The notes beneath the pieces are model-generated. The model did not search any database, was not told the origin of the DNA, and saw nothing but the letters and a program-made list of their open reading frames with translations. A stretch of DNA of 64,000 bases, from assembly GCA_018350325.1 (NCBI GenBank), contig JAEVLN010000027.1, positions 1-64,000 of the forward strand, given 5' to 3'. Both the position numbers and the translations under genes were made by a program. Origin of the DNA: Globodera rostochiensis. Taxonomy: Eukaryota; Nematoda; Chromadorea; Rhabditida; Heteroderidae. This document shows, in pieces, positions 1-13,557 of the stretch (the first letter of the stretch is position 1; each line of letters begins with the position of its first letter).

Positions 1-801
1 TTGGAATTTCCCACTTGTTTAAATCCGGTTTCGGGATTTAGAATTAGGCAATATGGATGTCAGATTCGGATTCTACGCCCCCCAAAAACCTCTAGAAAAC
101 CCTACCGACTTTGAAGATTTTTTTTTCGACATTTCGTGGTTTTGGCTGAGTCGACATTTTGTGGCTTCGAATTATGTGGGGCAGCGGTTGTGGGCGGGAT
201 TTGACGCGCCAACAAAAGTCAACGCCACGAAATTCCAACTCCAAAAAAGAAATTTCGAACGTTTTTCAAAAAATGGTACAAAACGGACTCGATTCAATGG
301 AAAACGATTTTATGAATGCTACAAAAAAGCCCACAGAACACGTTGACTCTCATTGCTTTTTTATTCCGTTACAACTCGTTGAACCAAAAAATAAGTTTTG
401 CACATATACTTTTGTCCACCACTGTATGCCATCATCTAATCTATTTTGAAAAAAAATATAATTTTTTCAAAGTTGAGATGAGAAAAAGAGTCGTCCCAAA
501 AAAGCGATTTGGGGTCTTGTCCTGCTGTACTCCTTAATGTACATTGAAGGTTGGGGTGAATAGAGGCTGCTTTGGGCAAATGTTGCCCCATAAACGGGGG
601 ATTGGCATTCACTTTTGGGGATTACCTATTTTATCAATAATTTAATGGACGGATAGTCGAGGATTGTGTGAACAGGACGAAATAATGAATGATGTGTTAG
701 AGAAGAGAGAGCTCAAAATGATTCATCGCCTTTTAAGGGGACAGTTGGAAGCAAACGAAGATTAATGTTTAAAGTAAAAATATTGTTTATATTTCGCTTC
801 C

Positions 802-1878
802 GTGTACGGACAACTCGTCTACGGGGACAACTCGCCTACGGAGACAACTCGCCTATTGGGGAATACACGGCTACGGACAACTCGGCTACGAGGACAACTT
901 GGCTACGAACAATTCGGCTACGGACAACTCGCCTATGGGGACAACTCGCCAACGGGACCTCGGCTACGGACAACTCGCCTACGGGAACAACTTGGCTACG
1001 GACAACTCGGCTACGGAAACAACTCGCCTACGGGGACACTCGGCTACGGACAACTCGCCTACGGAGACAACTTGGCTAGGACAACTCGGCTACGGAAACA
1101 ACTCGCCTACGGGGACAACTTGGCTACGAACAATTCGGCTACGGACAACTCGCCTACGGGAACAACTTGGCTACGGACAACTCGGCTACGGAAACAACTC
1201 GCCTACGGGGACCTCGGCTACGGACAACTCGCCTACGGGAACAACTTGGCTACGGACAACTCGGCTACGGAAACAACTCGCCTACGGGGACAACTTGGCT
1301 ACGAACAATTCGGCTACGGACAACTCGCCTACGGGAACAACTTGGCTACGGACAACTCGGCTACGGAAACAACTCGCCTACGGGGACCTCGGCTACGGAC
1401 AACTCGCCTACGGGAACAACTTGGCTACGGACAACTCGGCTACGGAAACAACTCGCCTACGGGGACACTCGGCTACGGACGCCTACGGAGACAACTTGGC
1501 TACGGACAACTCGGCTACGGAAACAACTCGCCTACGGGGACAACTTGGCTACGAACAATTCGGCTACGGACAACTCGGCTACGGAAATAACTCGCCTACG
1601 GGGACAACTTGGCTACGGACAACTCGGCTACGGAAACAACTCGCCTACGGGGACACTCGGCTACGGACAACTCGCCTACGGGGACAACTTGGCTACGGAC
1701 AACTCGGCTACGGAAACAACTCGCCTACGGGGACACTCGGCTATGGACAACTCGCCTACGGGGACAACTTGGCTACGGACAACTCGGCTACGGAAACAAC
1801 TCGCCTACGGGGACACTCGGCTACGGACAACTCGGCTTTACAACTCGATTACGGACAATTCGGCTACGGACGGAGCCT
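802..1878 (+). repeat. Minisatellite, 15/17-bp units, left arm
   Basis: About 65 tandem units alternate between 15 bp (CTACGGACAACTCGG) and 17 bp (CTACGGGGACAACTTGG or CTACGGAAACAACTCGC). All three forward frames stay open for long stretches and give Gly-Tyr-Gly- or Leu-Arg-Thr-Thr-Arg-like peptides. This follows from the unit composition and is not good evidence of a protein. The matching array in the right arm has a different number and order of units. Confidence 0.95.
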
Positions 1879-2814
1879 TTTGAATTTTCGAAAAAATGTT
1901 TGAATTCGGGGTCGGGATTTATAGGCAAAATGGAAGTAAGATTCGGATTCTACGCCCCAAATACCCCTATAAACACCTTTTCTTCTCATAAATGCCTAAA
2001 AAAGCGAGTTGATACTTGTCAATCTTTCTCGTCATTTTTCTTTTAGACTATCCGGTAGGGAGGGAGGGAACCGGGTTGCAGCGGATCGAGAAAATGTCGG
2101 GCCGGATTCCGGCTCTCGAGTTTAGCGGGGAGGGGGGGGGGGGGTACCGAAAAAGTCGATTTTTAGGATGTCCGGACTTTCGAAGAAGACATTTTGGCAG
2201 TCTTTTCGACAGTAGCGGACTATTCGACGAAAGATTTTTTGACAGTACAACAAATTTAAAAAAAAATAAAGTTATTGAAATTTTCAAATAAATTTTTCAT
2301 TATTAGAAAAATAGTTTTACCAATGTAAATGCATAAAGTATAAGTAATACCAATATTTGGTTGGATGACCTTTTGCTTAAATGCCTCCGATTATCTCACT
2401 GACCAATTTTTATTTCTCAAATTATTTTTTAGTAAAAAACACTTTCGTATGTGCCTAAATTTGCGGTTTTAAATTTTGTGCCATTATTGTAGCACTGTTA
2501 TTGCGGCAAAACTCTTCGTTCAAAATCTGACCGAAAATGGACCACAAACAAACAAATTTTTTCCATTTATTTAATATAGAAAAGTTATACCATCTCAAGA
2601 ACTTTGGCATCTCAATCACTCAAGAACATATATAGAATTGGAATAATATTTTATCTTTCTTTGTAATAATGAATAAATTTATTTGATTTCAATTAACTTT
2701 AATTTTTTGAAAATTTATTGTACTGTCGAAAAGGAGTCATTTTTAGGAGTGCATTTTCCTATTTTTATTCAATTTTTTCTAGGAATTTTCAAATTTTTTG
2801 CGAACTGTTTCACT

Positions 2815-2896
2815 TCTGCTGGGGGGGAGGGGGGGTCGGCGGTTCCGGGAAATTTTGAATGTTTGACTCAATTAGTTAAGAAAATCGGTCCAAAAC
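2815..2896 (+). repeat. Copy of the G-tract/CGGCGG dispersed repeat
   Basis: A poly-G tract is followed by TCGGCGG and an AT-rich tail ending in GTTAAGAAAATCGGTCC. This copy lacks the CCGATAGGCGCC part of the core. A reverse-oriented partner lies at 11,278-11,350 in the other arm. Confidence 0.75.
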
Positions 2897-3750
2897 TTAC
2901 AAATTTTTGCAAAATACATCCAAAAGTTTTAAAACAGTCTCAAATTGTTACAACAAAAAGGGCTTTTGTATTTTTGTTGTAATAATTTGAGACTGTTTAT
3001 TGTAAATAAAGAAAGTTTTTATATTGTATGGGGGGGGGATTTCCTTTCAAATATGGAAATTAGTAAATTTTTCTGAATTAAAAATTTACATCCCGGTCTT
3101 TGTCGGGAAATTTAATTTGAAAATTTTAATCGTTGGTGATATTTTTTGGCACAAATATGTACATAAAAAATTCAAAATAGGGGGGATTTAATGGAAACCG
3201 GTCAAAAAGTCCTGAATTTGTGAATATTTTATTAAAATATAATACCAATTTATTTTATTAAAATATCATATCAAATTTATTTATTAAAATATAATATCAA
3301 TTTATTTTCTTAAAATAATTCCAATTTATTTTAAAACAAAAAAATGTAATAAAAACACTAACTTTAATTTTGCGAAAAATATTTCTCGAAAAATTAAAAT
3401 AAAATTAATGCGAATAAAATATTTAATTTGTTTCTTTTGTAAAATATTTTTTTTGTTTCCCCAAAAATTACAATAAAATTAATGCAATAATAAATTTGCC
3501 CCAAAAATGAAGCAATTTTCCGTAATATATTTTATATTATTTTATTTTATTATTTGTCTTTCTAATCAAACAAAGTTTTTGTGATGCTTTGCTGCTGAGG
3601 GGAGACCGTTTTGTGCGCCATTTCTTCCTTTTTTTTGTTCACATTTGTTCTGATGAGCACCAAAATTTGTTATATGTTCAAGAAAAAGTGTTTATTGAAT
3701 GCTTTTTTTGGGCAAAAAAGACATAAATTTTTGACAATTTTATTTTACTT

Positions 3751-3842
3751 CTGCTGGGGGGGGGGGGGGGGGGTCGGCGGTGCCGATAGGCGCCACCGGG
3801 AAAATTTTTTGAGGGTTTTAACAATATTTGTTAAGAAAAATT
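3751..3842 (+). repeat. Copy of the G-tract/CGGCGG dispersed repeat
   Basis: This is a full copy: a run of about 19 G, then TCGGCGGTGCCGATAGGCGC and an AT-rich tail with TTGTTAAGAAAAATTG. Its inverted partner is at 10,330-10,416. Confidence 0.85.
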
Positions 3843-4666
3843 GCTAATGAATGTTGCAAACAAAAGTGTCCCCCTATGGTTTTGTGATTTTGTCCAACCA
3901 AAAAATGAAGAATAACTTGTGAATTGTCATCTAATAAGAATTGTTTACACCACCGTTAAATGTTCAGGCGGAAAAATCGGGTAAAGTTATCGCTTCGCAT
4001 AATAGTTGCATTTTATCCCCGAATTTAAATTCTTGCCAAAGACATAATGCCAATCAAATTTTTTGAATATTTCAAATGGTAATCAATCAATCAATCAATA
4101 AAAAAGTGTTTGGAATTTAACGAAAATTTCCATTCTATTTTTAGAACCTTTTATTAACAAATAAATTCTTCACCTTTTTGCTGCTTAATTGCATTTTAAT
4201 TAACACATTTTTGACCTTTTTCTGTCAATTTTCTATTTATTCAGCCGGCGGATGATTCAAAAAAAATGTTTTTTTTCTTTCATTTGCCCCTTTTTATTAC
4301 TCATTTTGGAGAGTCTCTTCGCCATTGGCGCGCCTCCCCCCCCCTCCCCATTTTTTTGCAAATGCCAAAATCGCACAAAAATTTAAAAAATTAAATATGT
4401 TTCTAGCACACTTTTTAAATTAATGAAAATTTTGTGACATTTTATAATTTTAAACCCAAAAATGCGAAAAATTCCGTCGTCGGGGACAGTTCGGCGCCGA
4501 CAGGTTTGAAACGCTTATAACTTTGTGCTTATTTGACCAAATCAGCCAATCTTAGCATCATTTGAAAGCATTATGTTTATTGTGCTATAACAAAAAAAGA
4601 ACTAACATTTTGATTTGCCTTTAAAATGTTGGCACGTTTTTTTTGTTTGTTTTGCGATATTTTAAT

Positions 4667-4773
4667 TAGTGATCGGCCAGAAGGTTCGGTTGGTACTATT
4701 CGGTAAAGTACCGAACAAAAAGTACCGAAAATCCCGAAAAAGCGTCGTACTTTCCCGTACCGACCGAACACTA
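4667..4773 (+). mobile_element. Short hAT-type MITE, 107 bp
   Basis: Terminal inverted repeats begin TAGTGATCGG and TAGTGTTCGG. The element is flanked by a perfect 8-bp target-site duplication, ATTTTAAT (4,659-4,666 and 4,774-4,781). The 8-bp duplication and TAG termini fit the hAT superfamily. The same element sits at 9,407-9,513 in the right arm, so it inserted before the arms duplicated. Confidence 0.85.
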
Positions 4774-6630
4774 ATTTTAATGTGCAAAAATCATTTCCGG
4801 CCCGAGTGCCGAATTGTCAATTTTGTAAAAATGGAACTATCAAAGCTAACATTAAACAGAGCTAATCAATTGAACAGTCAAAAAAAGCCCAGAAAATTGG
4901 TCGTTTTGAGCGTTGTCCAATTGTAAAGTTCGGCTCAATGGCAGCTTCAACTCATTAGAGCTTCAATTTTGTATAATATGAAGCGAAGTTTAAACAAAAA
5001 TCGACAATCGGACCGGTAGCAAGCAAAATATGGTAAATTTTTTTGTTTGGCGTTCTGATTGATTGAATTTTTTTTGATTACGTAAACCAAAAAGTTGCAT
5101 TATATTTCCCCTTATCAAATTGCTTCTGTGCCCATTCCCCGCAAATTTGCCCAAAAAGCATTTTTTTGAACAAAAATTGATAAAGAGGACAAAATCGCTT
5201 TAATTTATGGAACTTTGCAATTTAAGTGTAAAATCGCTAATTATTATTTGTTTTTGGATCTGTGGCCGAACTTGCGCGATATTTGCTATTCATAGAAATG
5301 TTTTTGGCATTATTTTCCTCTGTTTGGCATTTTGTCTGTTTCGGAAATTTTGTATTTTGAATTGGAACATTTGTCGTTATGCTTTATGATGGCCACCCGC
5401 CACCCTCCCTCTTCAGGCCAAAAGGCAAACATTTTGAAGTTGGATGGGTTGGCCTCAATTCTTCCGCCGCTGCACTCCAAAGATTTTATGTATACACAAA
5501 TAAATAAATTTCTGTTGCTCTCTCCTCTCTTTTGCAAAATTTATTTATTGCACAACACCAAAAATCACATATTTTAATCACCAATTCAAATGCTTTTGGC
5601 ACAATGTGACTACTGTACATGTCGAAACGACGATAAAAGCAGCAGAACATTCTGTCAATATTTTTGGAAATTTAGAGCCCAAATTCATTAAAAGCGCCAA
5701 TTTAAACATACAAATTTTGGTGTTAATTGAACTATTCGAAGCCACAACCCCTTAGGCGCTAATTCGAAATATGGCCAGTCAAAAATCGTCTCATAAATTT
5801 CCCTTTTCCGCCTATTTTTCCAATCAGCCAAATTAAATGCGCGAATTACGCAGGCACACAGAGCAAAAAAAGCAAATCGCTATACTTTTCTGATTAATTT
5901 TCCTCGCACTGCTCGGCCAATGGACGCGACGGCAAATCCGATGAAAACCCCTTAGGGGAGGGGAGGAGGGATTCATGTCCTTTTGCTTCTTCACTCCAAT
6001 CCTTTTCATCACGACTTTCTTTTTAGCGCCTTTTGTGTCAACAAAATCATATAAAAATGTTTTTGTCATTAATGTTTATTTAAAAGACCTTTTTCAATAA
6101 ATTACAATTTTGAATTGGAATTTAACGCTTCTTCAACTAAGAAAAGGTGCCTGACCTTTTTTTGTACCTTTTTGTCCCAAAATTTTGAAATAACCCCCTT
6201 TAAAGGGTGACACTTTTTACATAAATTTCCGATGATTTTTGATTATCTTCCGACTTTTGTGTCCTCAAATTCCCTACATACCGGCATTCATTCATTATTC
6301 AGCGTCCACAATAAATATTCTCTCGCTATGTTTTCCGTAAGTTTCCCCACCCCCTCCCCTCCGGCGCCGCACCATTCAATTCGTTGAGCGCATCCAAAAA
6401 ACATTTTTTGTTGTTATTTCATTGTTCCCACGACGATTTTGCCTCAATCTTTCAATATTCGTCATCATTTGTATACAATCTCCGGTATTGTGCGCTGTGT
6501 TCAGGCGGTTGGTCAACAAAACATTAACTGTTTTGTCGCGGCGCTCAATTTTCAATAATAAATCAATAAAATTGACCAAAAAAAACATTAAAGTTGCAAC
6601 AACAACATAAAAACACTTAGTCAAGCCCCG

Positions 6631-7538
6631 ACTTGGGGGACCGACCGATCGAGACTCTCGATCGTCCGGGCTCCAAAATTAAAATTCATCAATTCATATA
6701 ATAAACACTAAAGTCGACGCAGTGCTAACAATTCGAGATTTAACGCTTTTTTAAGCCACGGTTCACGGACTCTAAAATGTGTTTTCAAATTTCTGGATTG
6801 TATTCTGCCGGTCTCTTTTTCCTTCCCCCGACGATGCCGCCGGACTCTCTTTACCCAAAGATGTATGCCGGACTTTCCCCCCCCCCCCCCGAAGATGTCG
6901 AACCGGGTTTCCCCCCTCCCCGGTCCGAAGATGCCGAATTCCCCCCTCCTCTCCCCTGAAAATGCTGGATCGGACTCCCCCCCTCCCCCCTCCCCCGAAG
7001 ATGTCGAACCGGGTTTCCCCCCTCCCCGGTCCGAAGATGCCGAATTCCCCCCTCCTCTCCCCTGAAAATGCTGGATCGGACTCCCCCCCTCCCCCCTCCC
7101 CCGAAGATGTCGGACCGGGCTTTCCTCCCTCCAAGACAACGGACTCCCCCCTGCTGAAGATGCCAGACGGGGCTGCTTCCCCCTCTCTTCCCCTCCGACT
7201 TTGTCGCCCCGAAGGGTCGGAACTCAGCCCAATTTAAAACTAAACGAAAAAATAATGCAATTAGCTTTAATAATTTTGCATTCAAATTTGGTTCGAATGT
7301 TATTCTTCCCCACGCCCTCCCTCTTCATATTCTGCCATCCCATTTCATAACATTACACTCATAATCCCTGAGATTTCCCCCTCCCCCCCCCCAATCCCCG
7401 CTTCTTCTTCTTCTTCTTCTTCTTCTGATGCTTCTTCAGCGCCGCAATTAGCCGCACGCATTCATGTCACAACAAAAGTGGCTGCTTGTTTCGGGGGCGA
7501 TTGGGCTGTTCGTTTGTTGTTCGGCGTGTCGGTGGACG
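6631..7538. other. Spacer between the inverted arms
   Basis: This 908-bp segment is not part of the inverted repeat. It contains a C-rich tandem duplication of about 106 bp (from about 6,891 and again from about 6,997, each holding GAAGATGTCGAACCGGG) and a CTT microsatellite near 7,400-7,427. Proline- or glycine-rich open frames here come from the C/G tracts. I see no gene. Confidence 0.85.
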
Positions 7539-9406
7539 CGGGGCTTGACTAAGTGTTTTTATGTTGTTGTTGCAACTTTAATGTTTTTTTTGGTCAATTT
7601 TATTGATTTATTATTGAAAATTGAGCGCCGCGACAAAACAGTTAATGTTTTGTTGACCAACCGCCTGAACACAGCGCACAATACCGGAGATTGTATACAA
7701 ATGATGACGAATATTGAAAGATTGAGGCAAAATCGTCGTGGGAACAATGAAATAACAACAAAAAATGTTTTTGGATGCGCTCAACGAATTGAATGGTGCG
7801 GCGCCGGAGGGGAGGGGGTGGGGAAACTTACGGAAAACATAGCGAGAGAATATTTATTGTGGACGCTGAATAATGAATGAATACCGGTATGTAGGGAATT
7901 TGAGGACACAAAAGTCGGAAGATAATCAAAAATCATCGGAAATTTATGTAAAAAGTGTCACCCTTTAAGGGGGTTATTTCAAAATTTTGGGACAAAAAGG
8001 TACAAAAAAAGGTCAGGCACCTTTTCTTAGTTGAAGAAGCGTTAAATTCCAATTCAAAATTGTAATTTATTGAAAAAGGTCTTTTAAATAAACATTAATG
8101 ACAAAAACATTTTTATATGATTTTGTTGACACAAAAGGCGCTAAAAAGAAAGTCGTGATGAAAAGGATTGGAGTGAAGAAGCAAAAGGACATGAATCCCT
8201 CCCCCCCTCCCCTAAGGGGTTTTCATCGGATTTGCCGTCGCGTCCATTGGCCGAGCAGTGCGAGGGAAATTAATCAGAAAAGTATAGCGATTTGCTTTTT
8301 TTGCTCTGTGTGCCTGCGTAATTCGCGCATTTAATTTGGCTGATTGGAAAAATAGGCGGAAAAGGGAAATTTATGAGACGATTTGGCTAGCCATATTTCG
8401 AATTAGCGCCTAAGGGGTTGTGGCTTCGAATGGTTCAATTAACACCAAAATTTGTATGTTTAAATTGGCGCTTTTAATGAATTTGGGCTCTAAATTTCCA
8501 AAAATATTGACAGAATGTTCTGCTGTTTTTATCGTCGTTTCGACATGTACAGTAGTCACATTGTGCCAAAAGCATTTGAATTGGTGATTAAAATATGTGA
8601 TTTTTGGCGTTGTGCAATAAAATAAATTTTGCAAAAGAGAGGAGAGAGCAACAGAAATTTATTTATTTGTGTATACATAAAATCTTTGGAGTGCAGCGGC
8701 GGAAGAATTGAGGCCAACCCATCCAACTTCAAAATGTTTGCCTTTTGGCCTGAAGAGGGAGGGTGGCGGGTGGCCATCATAAAGCATAACGACAAATGTT
8801 CCAATTCAAAATACAAAATTTCCGAAACAGACAAAATGCCAAACAGAGGAAAATAATGCCAAAAACATTTCTATGAATAGCAAATATCGCGCAAGTTCGG
8901 CCACAGATCCAAAAACAAATAATAATTAGCGATTTTACACTTAAATTGCAAAGTTCCATAAATTAAAGCGATTTTGTCCTCTTTATCAATTTTTGTTCAA
9001 AAAAATGCTTTTTGGGCAAATTTGCGGGGAATGGGCACAGAAGCAATTTGATAAGGGGAAATATAATGCAACTTTTTGGTTTACGTAATCAAAAAAAATT
9101 CAATCAATCAGAACGCCAAACAAAAAAATTTACCATATTTTGCTTGCTACCGGTCCGGTTGTCGATTTTTGTTTATAACTTCGCTTCATATTATACAAAA
9201 TTGAAGCTCTAATGAGTTGAAGCTGCCATTGAGCCGAACTTTACAATTGGACAACGCTCAAAACGACCAATTTTCTGGGCTTTTTTTGACCTTTTTTGAA
9301 GTTTGTTCAATTGATTAGCTCTGTTTAATGTTAGCTTTGATAGTTCCATTTTTACAAAATTGACAATTCGGCACTCGGACCGGAAATGATTTTTGCACAT
9401 TAAAAT

Positions 9407-9513
9407 TAGTGTTCGGTCGGTACGGGAAAGTACCGACGCTTTTTCGGGATTTTCGGTACTTTTTGTTCGGTACTTTCCGAATAGTACCGACCGAATCTTC
9501 TGGCCGATCACTA
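9407..9513 (-). mobile_element. Short hAT-type MITE, right-arm copy
   Basis: This is the counterpart of the 107-bp element in the left arm. It has TAGTG termini and an 8-bp duplication, ATTAAAAT, on both sides (9,399-9,406 and 9,514-9,521). Confidence 0.85.
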
Positions 9514-10329
9514 ATTAAAATATCGCAAAACAAACAAAAAAAACGTGCCAAAATTTTAAAGGCAAATCAAAATTGCTTAGTTCTTTTTTTGTTATAGCAC
9601 AATAAACATAATGCTTTCAAATGATGCTAAGATTGACTGATTTGGTCAAATAAGCACAAAGTTATAAGCGTTTCAAACCTGTCGGCGCCGAACTGTCCTC
9701 GACGACGGAATTTTTCGCATTTTTGGGTTTAAAATTATAAAATGACACAAAATTTTCATTAATTTAAAAAGTGTGCTAGAAACATATTTAATTTTTTAAA
9801 TTTTTGTGCGATTTTGGCATTTGCAAAAAAAAAAGGGGGGGGGGGGAGGCGCGCCAATGGCGAAGAGACTCTCCAAAATGAGTAATAAAAAGAGGCAAAT
9901 GAAAGAAAAAAAAACATTTTTTTGAATCATCCGCCGGCTGAATAAATAGAAAATTGGCAGAAAAAGGTCAAAAATGTGTTAATTAAAATGCAATTAAGCA
10001 GCAAAAAGGTGAAGAATTTATTTGTTAATAAAAGGTTCTAAAAATAGGATGGAAATTTTCGTTAAATTCCAAACACTTTTTTATTGATTGATTGTACCAT
10101 TTGAAATATTCAAAAAATTTGATTGGCATTATGTCTTTGGCAAGAATTTAAATTCGGGGATAAAATGCCTATTATGCGAAGCGATAACTTTACCCGATTT
10201 TTCCGCCTGAACATTTAACGGTGGTGTAAACAATTCTTATTAGATGACAATTCACAAGTTATTCTTCATTTTTTGGTTGGACAAAATCACAAAACCATAG
10301 GGGGCACTTTTGTTTGCAAAATTCATTAG

Positions 10330-10416
10330 CAATTTTTCTTAACAAATATTGTTAAAACCCTCAAAAAATTTTCCCGGTGGCGCCTATCGGCACCGCCACC
10401 CCCCCCCCCCCAGCAG
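10330..10416 (-). repeat. Dispersed GC-core repeat, reverse copy
   Basis: GGTGGCGCCTATCGGCACCG is followed by a C tract. It mirrors the copy at 3,751-3,842 in the other arm. Confidence 0.85.
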
Positions 10417-11277
10417 AAGTAAAATAAAATTGTCAAAAATTTATGTCTTTTTTGCCCAAAAAAAGCATTCAATAAACACTTTTTCTTGAACATATAACAA
10501 ATTTTGGTGCTCATCAGAACAAATGTGAACAAAAAAAAGGAAGAAATGGCGCACAAAACGGTCTCCCCTCAGCAGCAAAGCATCACAAAAACTTTGTTTG
10601 ATTAGAAAGACAAATAATAAAATAAAATAATATAAAATATATTACGGAAAATTGCTTTACCATTTTTGGGCCAAATTTATTATTGCATTAATTTTATTGT
10701 AATTTTTGGGGAAACAAAAAAAATATTTTACAAAAGAAACAAATTAAATATTTTATTCGCATTAATTTTATTTTAATTTTTCGAGAAATATTTTTCGCAA
10801 AATCAAAGTTAGTGTTTTATTACATTTTTTTGTTTTAAACTAAATTTGAATTATTTTAAGAAAATAAATTGATATTATATTTTAATAAATAAATTTGATA
10901 TGATATTTTAATAAAATATTCACAAATTCACTAGGGGGCCTGGTTTCCATTATGGGACTTTTTGACCGGTTTCCATTAAATCCCCCCTATTTTGAATTTT
11001 TTATGTACATATTTGTGCCAAAAAATATCACCAACGGTTAAAATTATTAAATTTCCCGACAAAGACCGGGATGTAAATTTTTAATTCAGAAAAATTTACT
11101 AATTTCCATATTTGAAAGGAAATCCCCCCCCCCATACAATATAAAAACTTTCTTTATTTACAATAAACAGTCTCAAATTATTACAACAAAAATACAAAAG
11201 CCCTTTTTGTTGTAACAATTTGAGACTGTTTTAAAACCGCAGTATTTTGGATGTATTTTGCAAAAATTTGTAAGTTT

Positions 11278-11350
11278 TGGACCGATTTTCTTAACTAATT
11301 GAGTCAAACATTCAAAATTTCCCGGAACCGCCGACCCCCCCCCCCAGCAG
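11278..11350 (-). repeat. Dispersed GC-core repeat, reverse copy
   Basis: This mirrors 2,815-2,896. It shows the same loss of the second half of the GC core, so the deletion predates arm duplication. Confidence 0.75.
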
Positions 11351-12048
11351 AAGTGAAACAGAATTCGCAAAAAATTTGAAAATTCCTAGAAAAAATTGAA
11401 TAAAAACGGGAAAATGCACTCCTAAAAATGACTCCTTTTCGACAGTACAATAAATTTTCAAAAAATTAAAGTTAATTGAAATCAAATAAATTTATTCATT
11501 ATTACAAAGAAAGATAAAATATTATTCCAATTCTATATATGTTCTTGAGTGATTGAGATGCCAAAGTTCTTGAGATGGTATAACTTTTCTATATTAAATA
11601 AATGGAAAAAATTTGTTTGTTTGTGGTCCATTTTCGGTCAGATTTTGAACGAAAGTTTTGCCGCAATAACAGTGCTACAATAATGGCACAAAATTTAAAA
11701 CCGCAAATTTAGGCACATACGAAAGGGTTTTTTATTAAAAAATAATTTGAGAAATAAAAATTGGTCAGTGAGATAATCGGAGGCATTTAAGCAAAAGGTC
11801 ATCCAACCAAATATTGGTATTACTTATACTTTATGTATTTACATTGGTAAAACTATTTTTCTAATAATGAAAAATTTATTTGAAAATTTCAATAACTTTA
11901 ATTTTTTTAAATTTGTTGTACTGTCAAAAAATCTTTCGTCGAATAGTCCGCTACTGTCGAAAAGACTGCCAAAATGTCCTCTTCGAAAGTCCGGACATCC
12001 TAAAAATCGACTTTTTCGGTACCCCCCCTCCCCGCTTTTGGTTGCAAA

Positions 12049-12150
12049 TCTTTTACCAAATTGAGCCAAAAATGTAAAATTTTTTGGGCGGCCTATCGGC
12101 ACCGCCACCCCCCCCCCCCTCCCCCCCTCTGCCCCTCCCCGGAAACAGAA
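12049..12150 (-). repeat. Dispersed GC-core repeat, right arm only
   Basis: GGGCGGCCTATCGGCACCGC is followed by a long C-rich tract. The corresponding place in the left arm (about 2,130) has a G tract but no clear core, so the arms differ here by an insertion or a deletion. Confidence 0.6.
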
Positions 12151-12570
12151 TTCGCAAAAAAAAAGAGGCTGTTTTCGACGGCTGGTATAATATACTCACA
12201 GATTTGAAGAACCCTTTGGCAGCATAAAACTTGGACAAATTGTTGTTTTGAACCATTATTTACCAATTTATGATTTTACATATTAATTTTGGTTAATATT
12301 TTGAAACAAAAAAATTTCAACCCGAAACTCGAGAGCCGGAATCCGGCCCGACATTTTCTCGATCCGCTGCAACCCGGTTCCCTCCCTCCCTACCGGATAG
12401 TCTAAAAGAAAAATGACGAGAAAGATTGACAATATCAACTCGCTTTTTTAGGCATTTATGAGAAAAAAAGGTGTTTATAGGGGTATTCGGGGCGTAGAAT
12501 CCGAATCGTACTTCCATTTTGCCTATAAATCCCGACCCCGAATTCAAACATTTTTTCGAAAATTCAAAAG

Positions 12571-13557
12571 GCTCCGTCCGTAGCCGAGTTGTCCGTAGCC
12601 AAGTTGTTCCCGTAGGCGAGTTGTCCGTAGCCGAATTGTTCGTAGCCAAGTTGTCTCCGTAGGCGAGTTGTCCGTAGCCGAGTTTTCCGTAGCCAAGTTG
12701 TCCCCGTAGGCGAGTTGTTTCCGTAGCCGAGTTGTCCGTAGCCAAGTTGTCTCCGTAGGCGAGTTGTTTCCGTAGCCGAGTTTTCCGTAGCCAAGTTGTC
12801 CCCGTAGGCGAGTTGTTTCCGTAGCCGAGTTGTCCGTAGCCAAGTTGTCTCCGTAGGCGAGTTGTCCGTAGCCGAGTTGTCCGTAGCCAAGTTGTTCCCG
12901 TAGGCGAGTTGTCCGTAGCCGAGGCCCCGTAGGCGAGTTGTTTCCGTAGGCGAGTTGTCCGTAGCCAAGTTGTTCCCGTAGGCGAGTTGTCCGTAGCCGA
13001 GGCCCCGTAGGCGAGTTGTTTCCGTAGGCGAGTTGTCCGTAGCCAAGTTGTTCCCGTAGGCGAGTTGTCCGTAGCCGAATTGTTCGTAGCCAAGTTGTCC
13101 CCGTAGGCGAGTTGTTTCCGTAGCCGAGTTGTCCGTAGCCAAGTTGTTCCCGTAGGCGAGTTGTCCGTAGCCGAGGTCCCCGTAGGCGAGTTGTCCCCGT
13201 AGGCGAGTTGTCCGTAGCCGAATTGTTCGTAGCCAAGTTGTCCCCGTAGGGAGTTGTTTCCGTAGCCGAGTTGTCCGTAGCCAAGTTGTCTCCGTAGGCG
13301 AGTTGTCCGTAGCCGAGTGTCCCCGTAGGCGAGTTGTTTCCGTAGCCGAGTTGTCCGTAGCCAAGTTGTTCCCGTAGGCGAGTTGTCCGTAGCCGAGGTC
13401 CCCGTTGGCGAGTTGTCCCCGTAGGCGAGTTGTCCGTAGCCGAATTGTTCGTAGCCAAGTTGTCCCCGTAGCCGAGTTGTCCGTAGCCGTGTATTCCCCA
13501 ATAGGCGAGTTGTCTCCGTAGGCGAGTTGTCCCCGTAGACGAGTTGTCCGTACACGG
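12571..13557 (-). repeat. Minisatellite, 15/17-bp units, right arm
   Basis: This is the reverse-complement counterpart of the array at 802-1,878, with the same unit types (GTAGCCGAGTTGTCC and relatives) but about 90 bp shorter and with the units in a different order. The two arrays have therefore evolved separately. Confidence 0.95.

Larger units (their letters stand above)
1..6630 (+). repeat. Left arm of giant inverted repeat
   Basis: This arm matches the reverse complement of 7,539-16,556 over its whole length. Paired positions sum to about 14,169 near the centre, for example 6,611-6,630 against 7,539-7,558, where the match is perfect. The match still holds at position 1, so the arm probably continues outside the window. 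The arms differ by scattered substitutions, small indels and array copy number, so they are not a trivial mirror artefact. I see no convincing gene in the arm: the many small open frames are AT-rich, unconserved in size between arms, and match no family I know. Confidence 0.9.

Noticed and set aside
802..1903. Long open frames (up to 334 aa) rich in Gly-Tyr-Gly-Gln or Leu-Arg
   Set aside because: All frames of the minisatellite are open, the product differs between arms, and there is no plausible start or splice context.
6708..7285. Pro/Gly-rich frames on both strands in the spacer
   Set aside because: They reflect C and G tracts and a 106-bp duplication; overlapping frames on both strands are equally open.
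12571..13557. CRISPR-like appearance of regular short repeats
   Set aside because: Units are contiguous with no unique spacers, and the genome is plainly eukaryotic.
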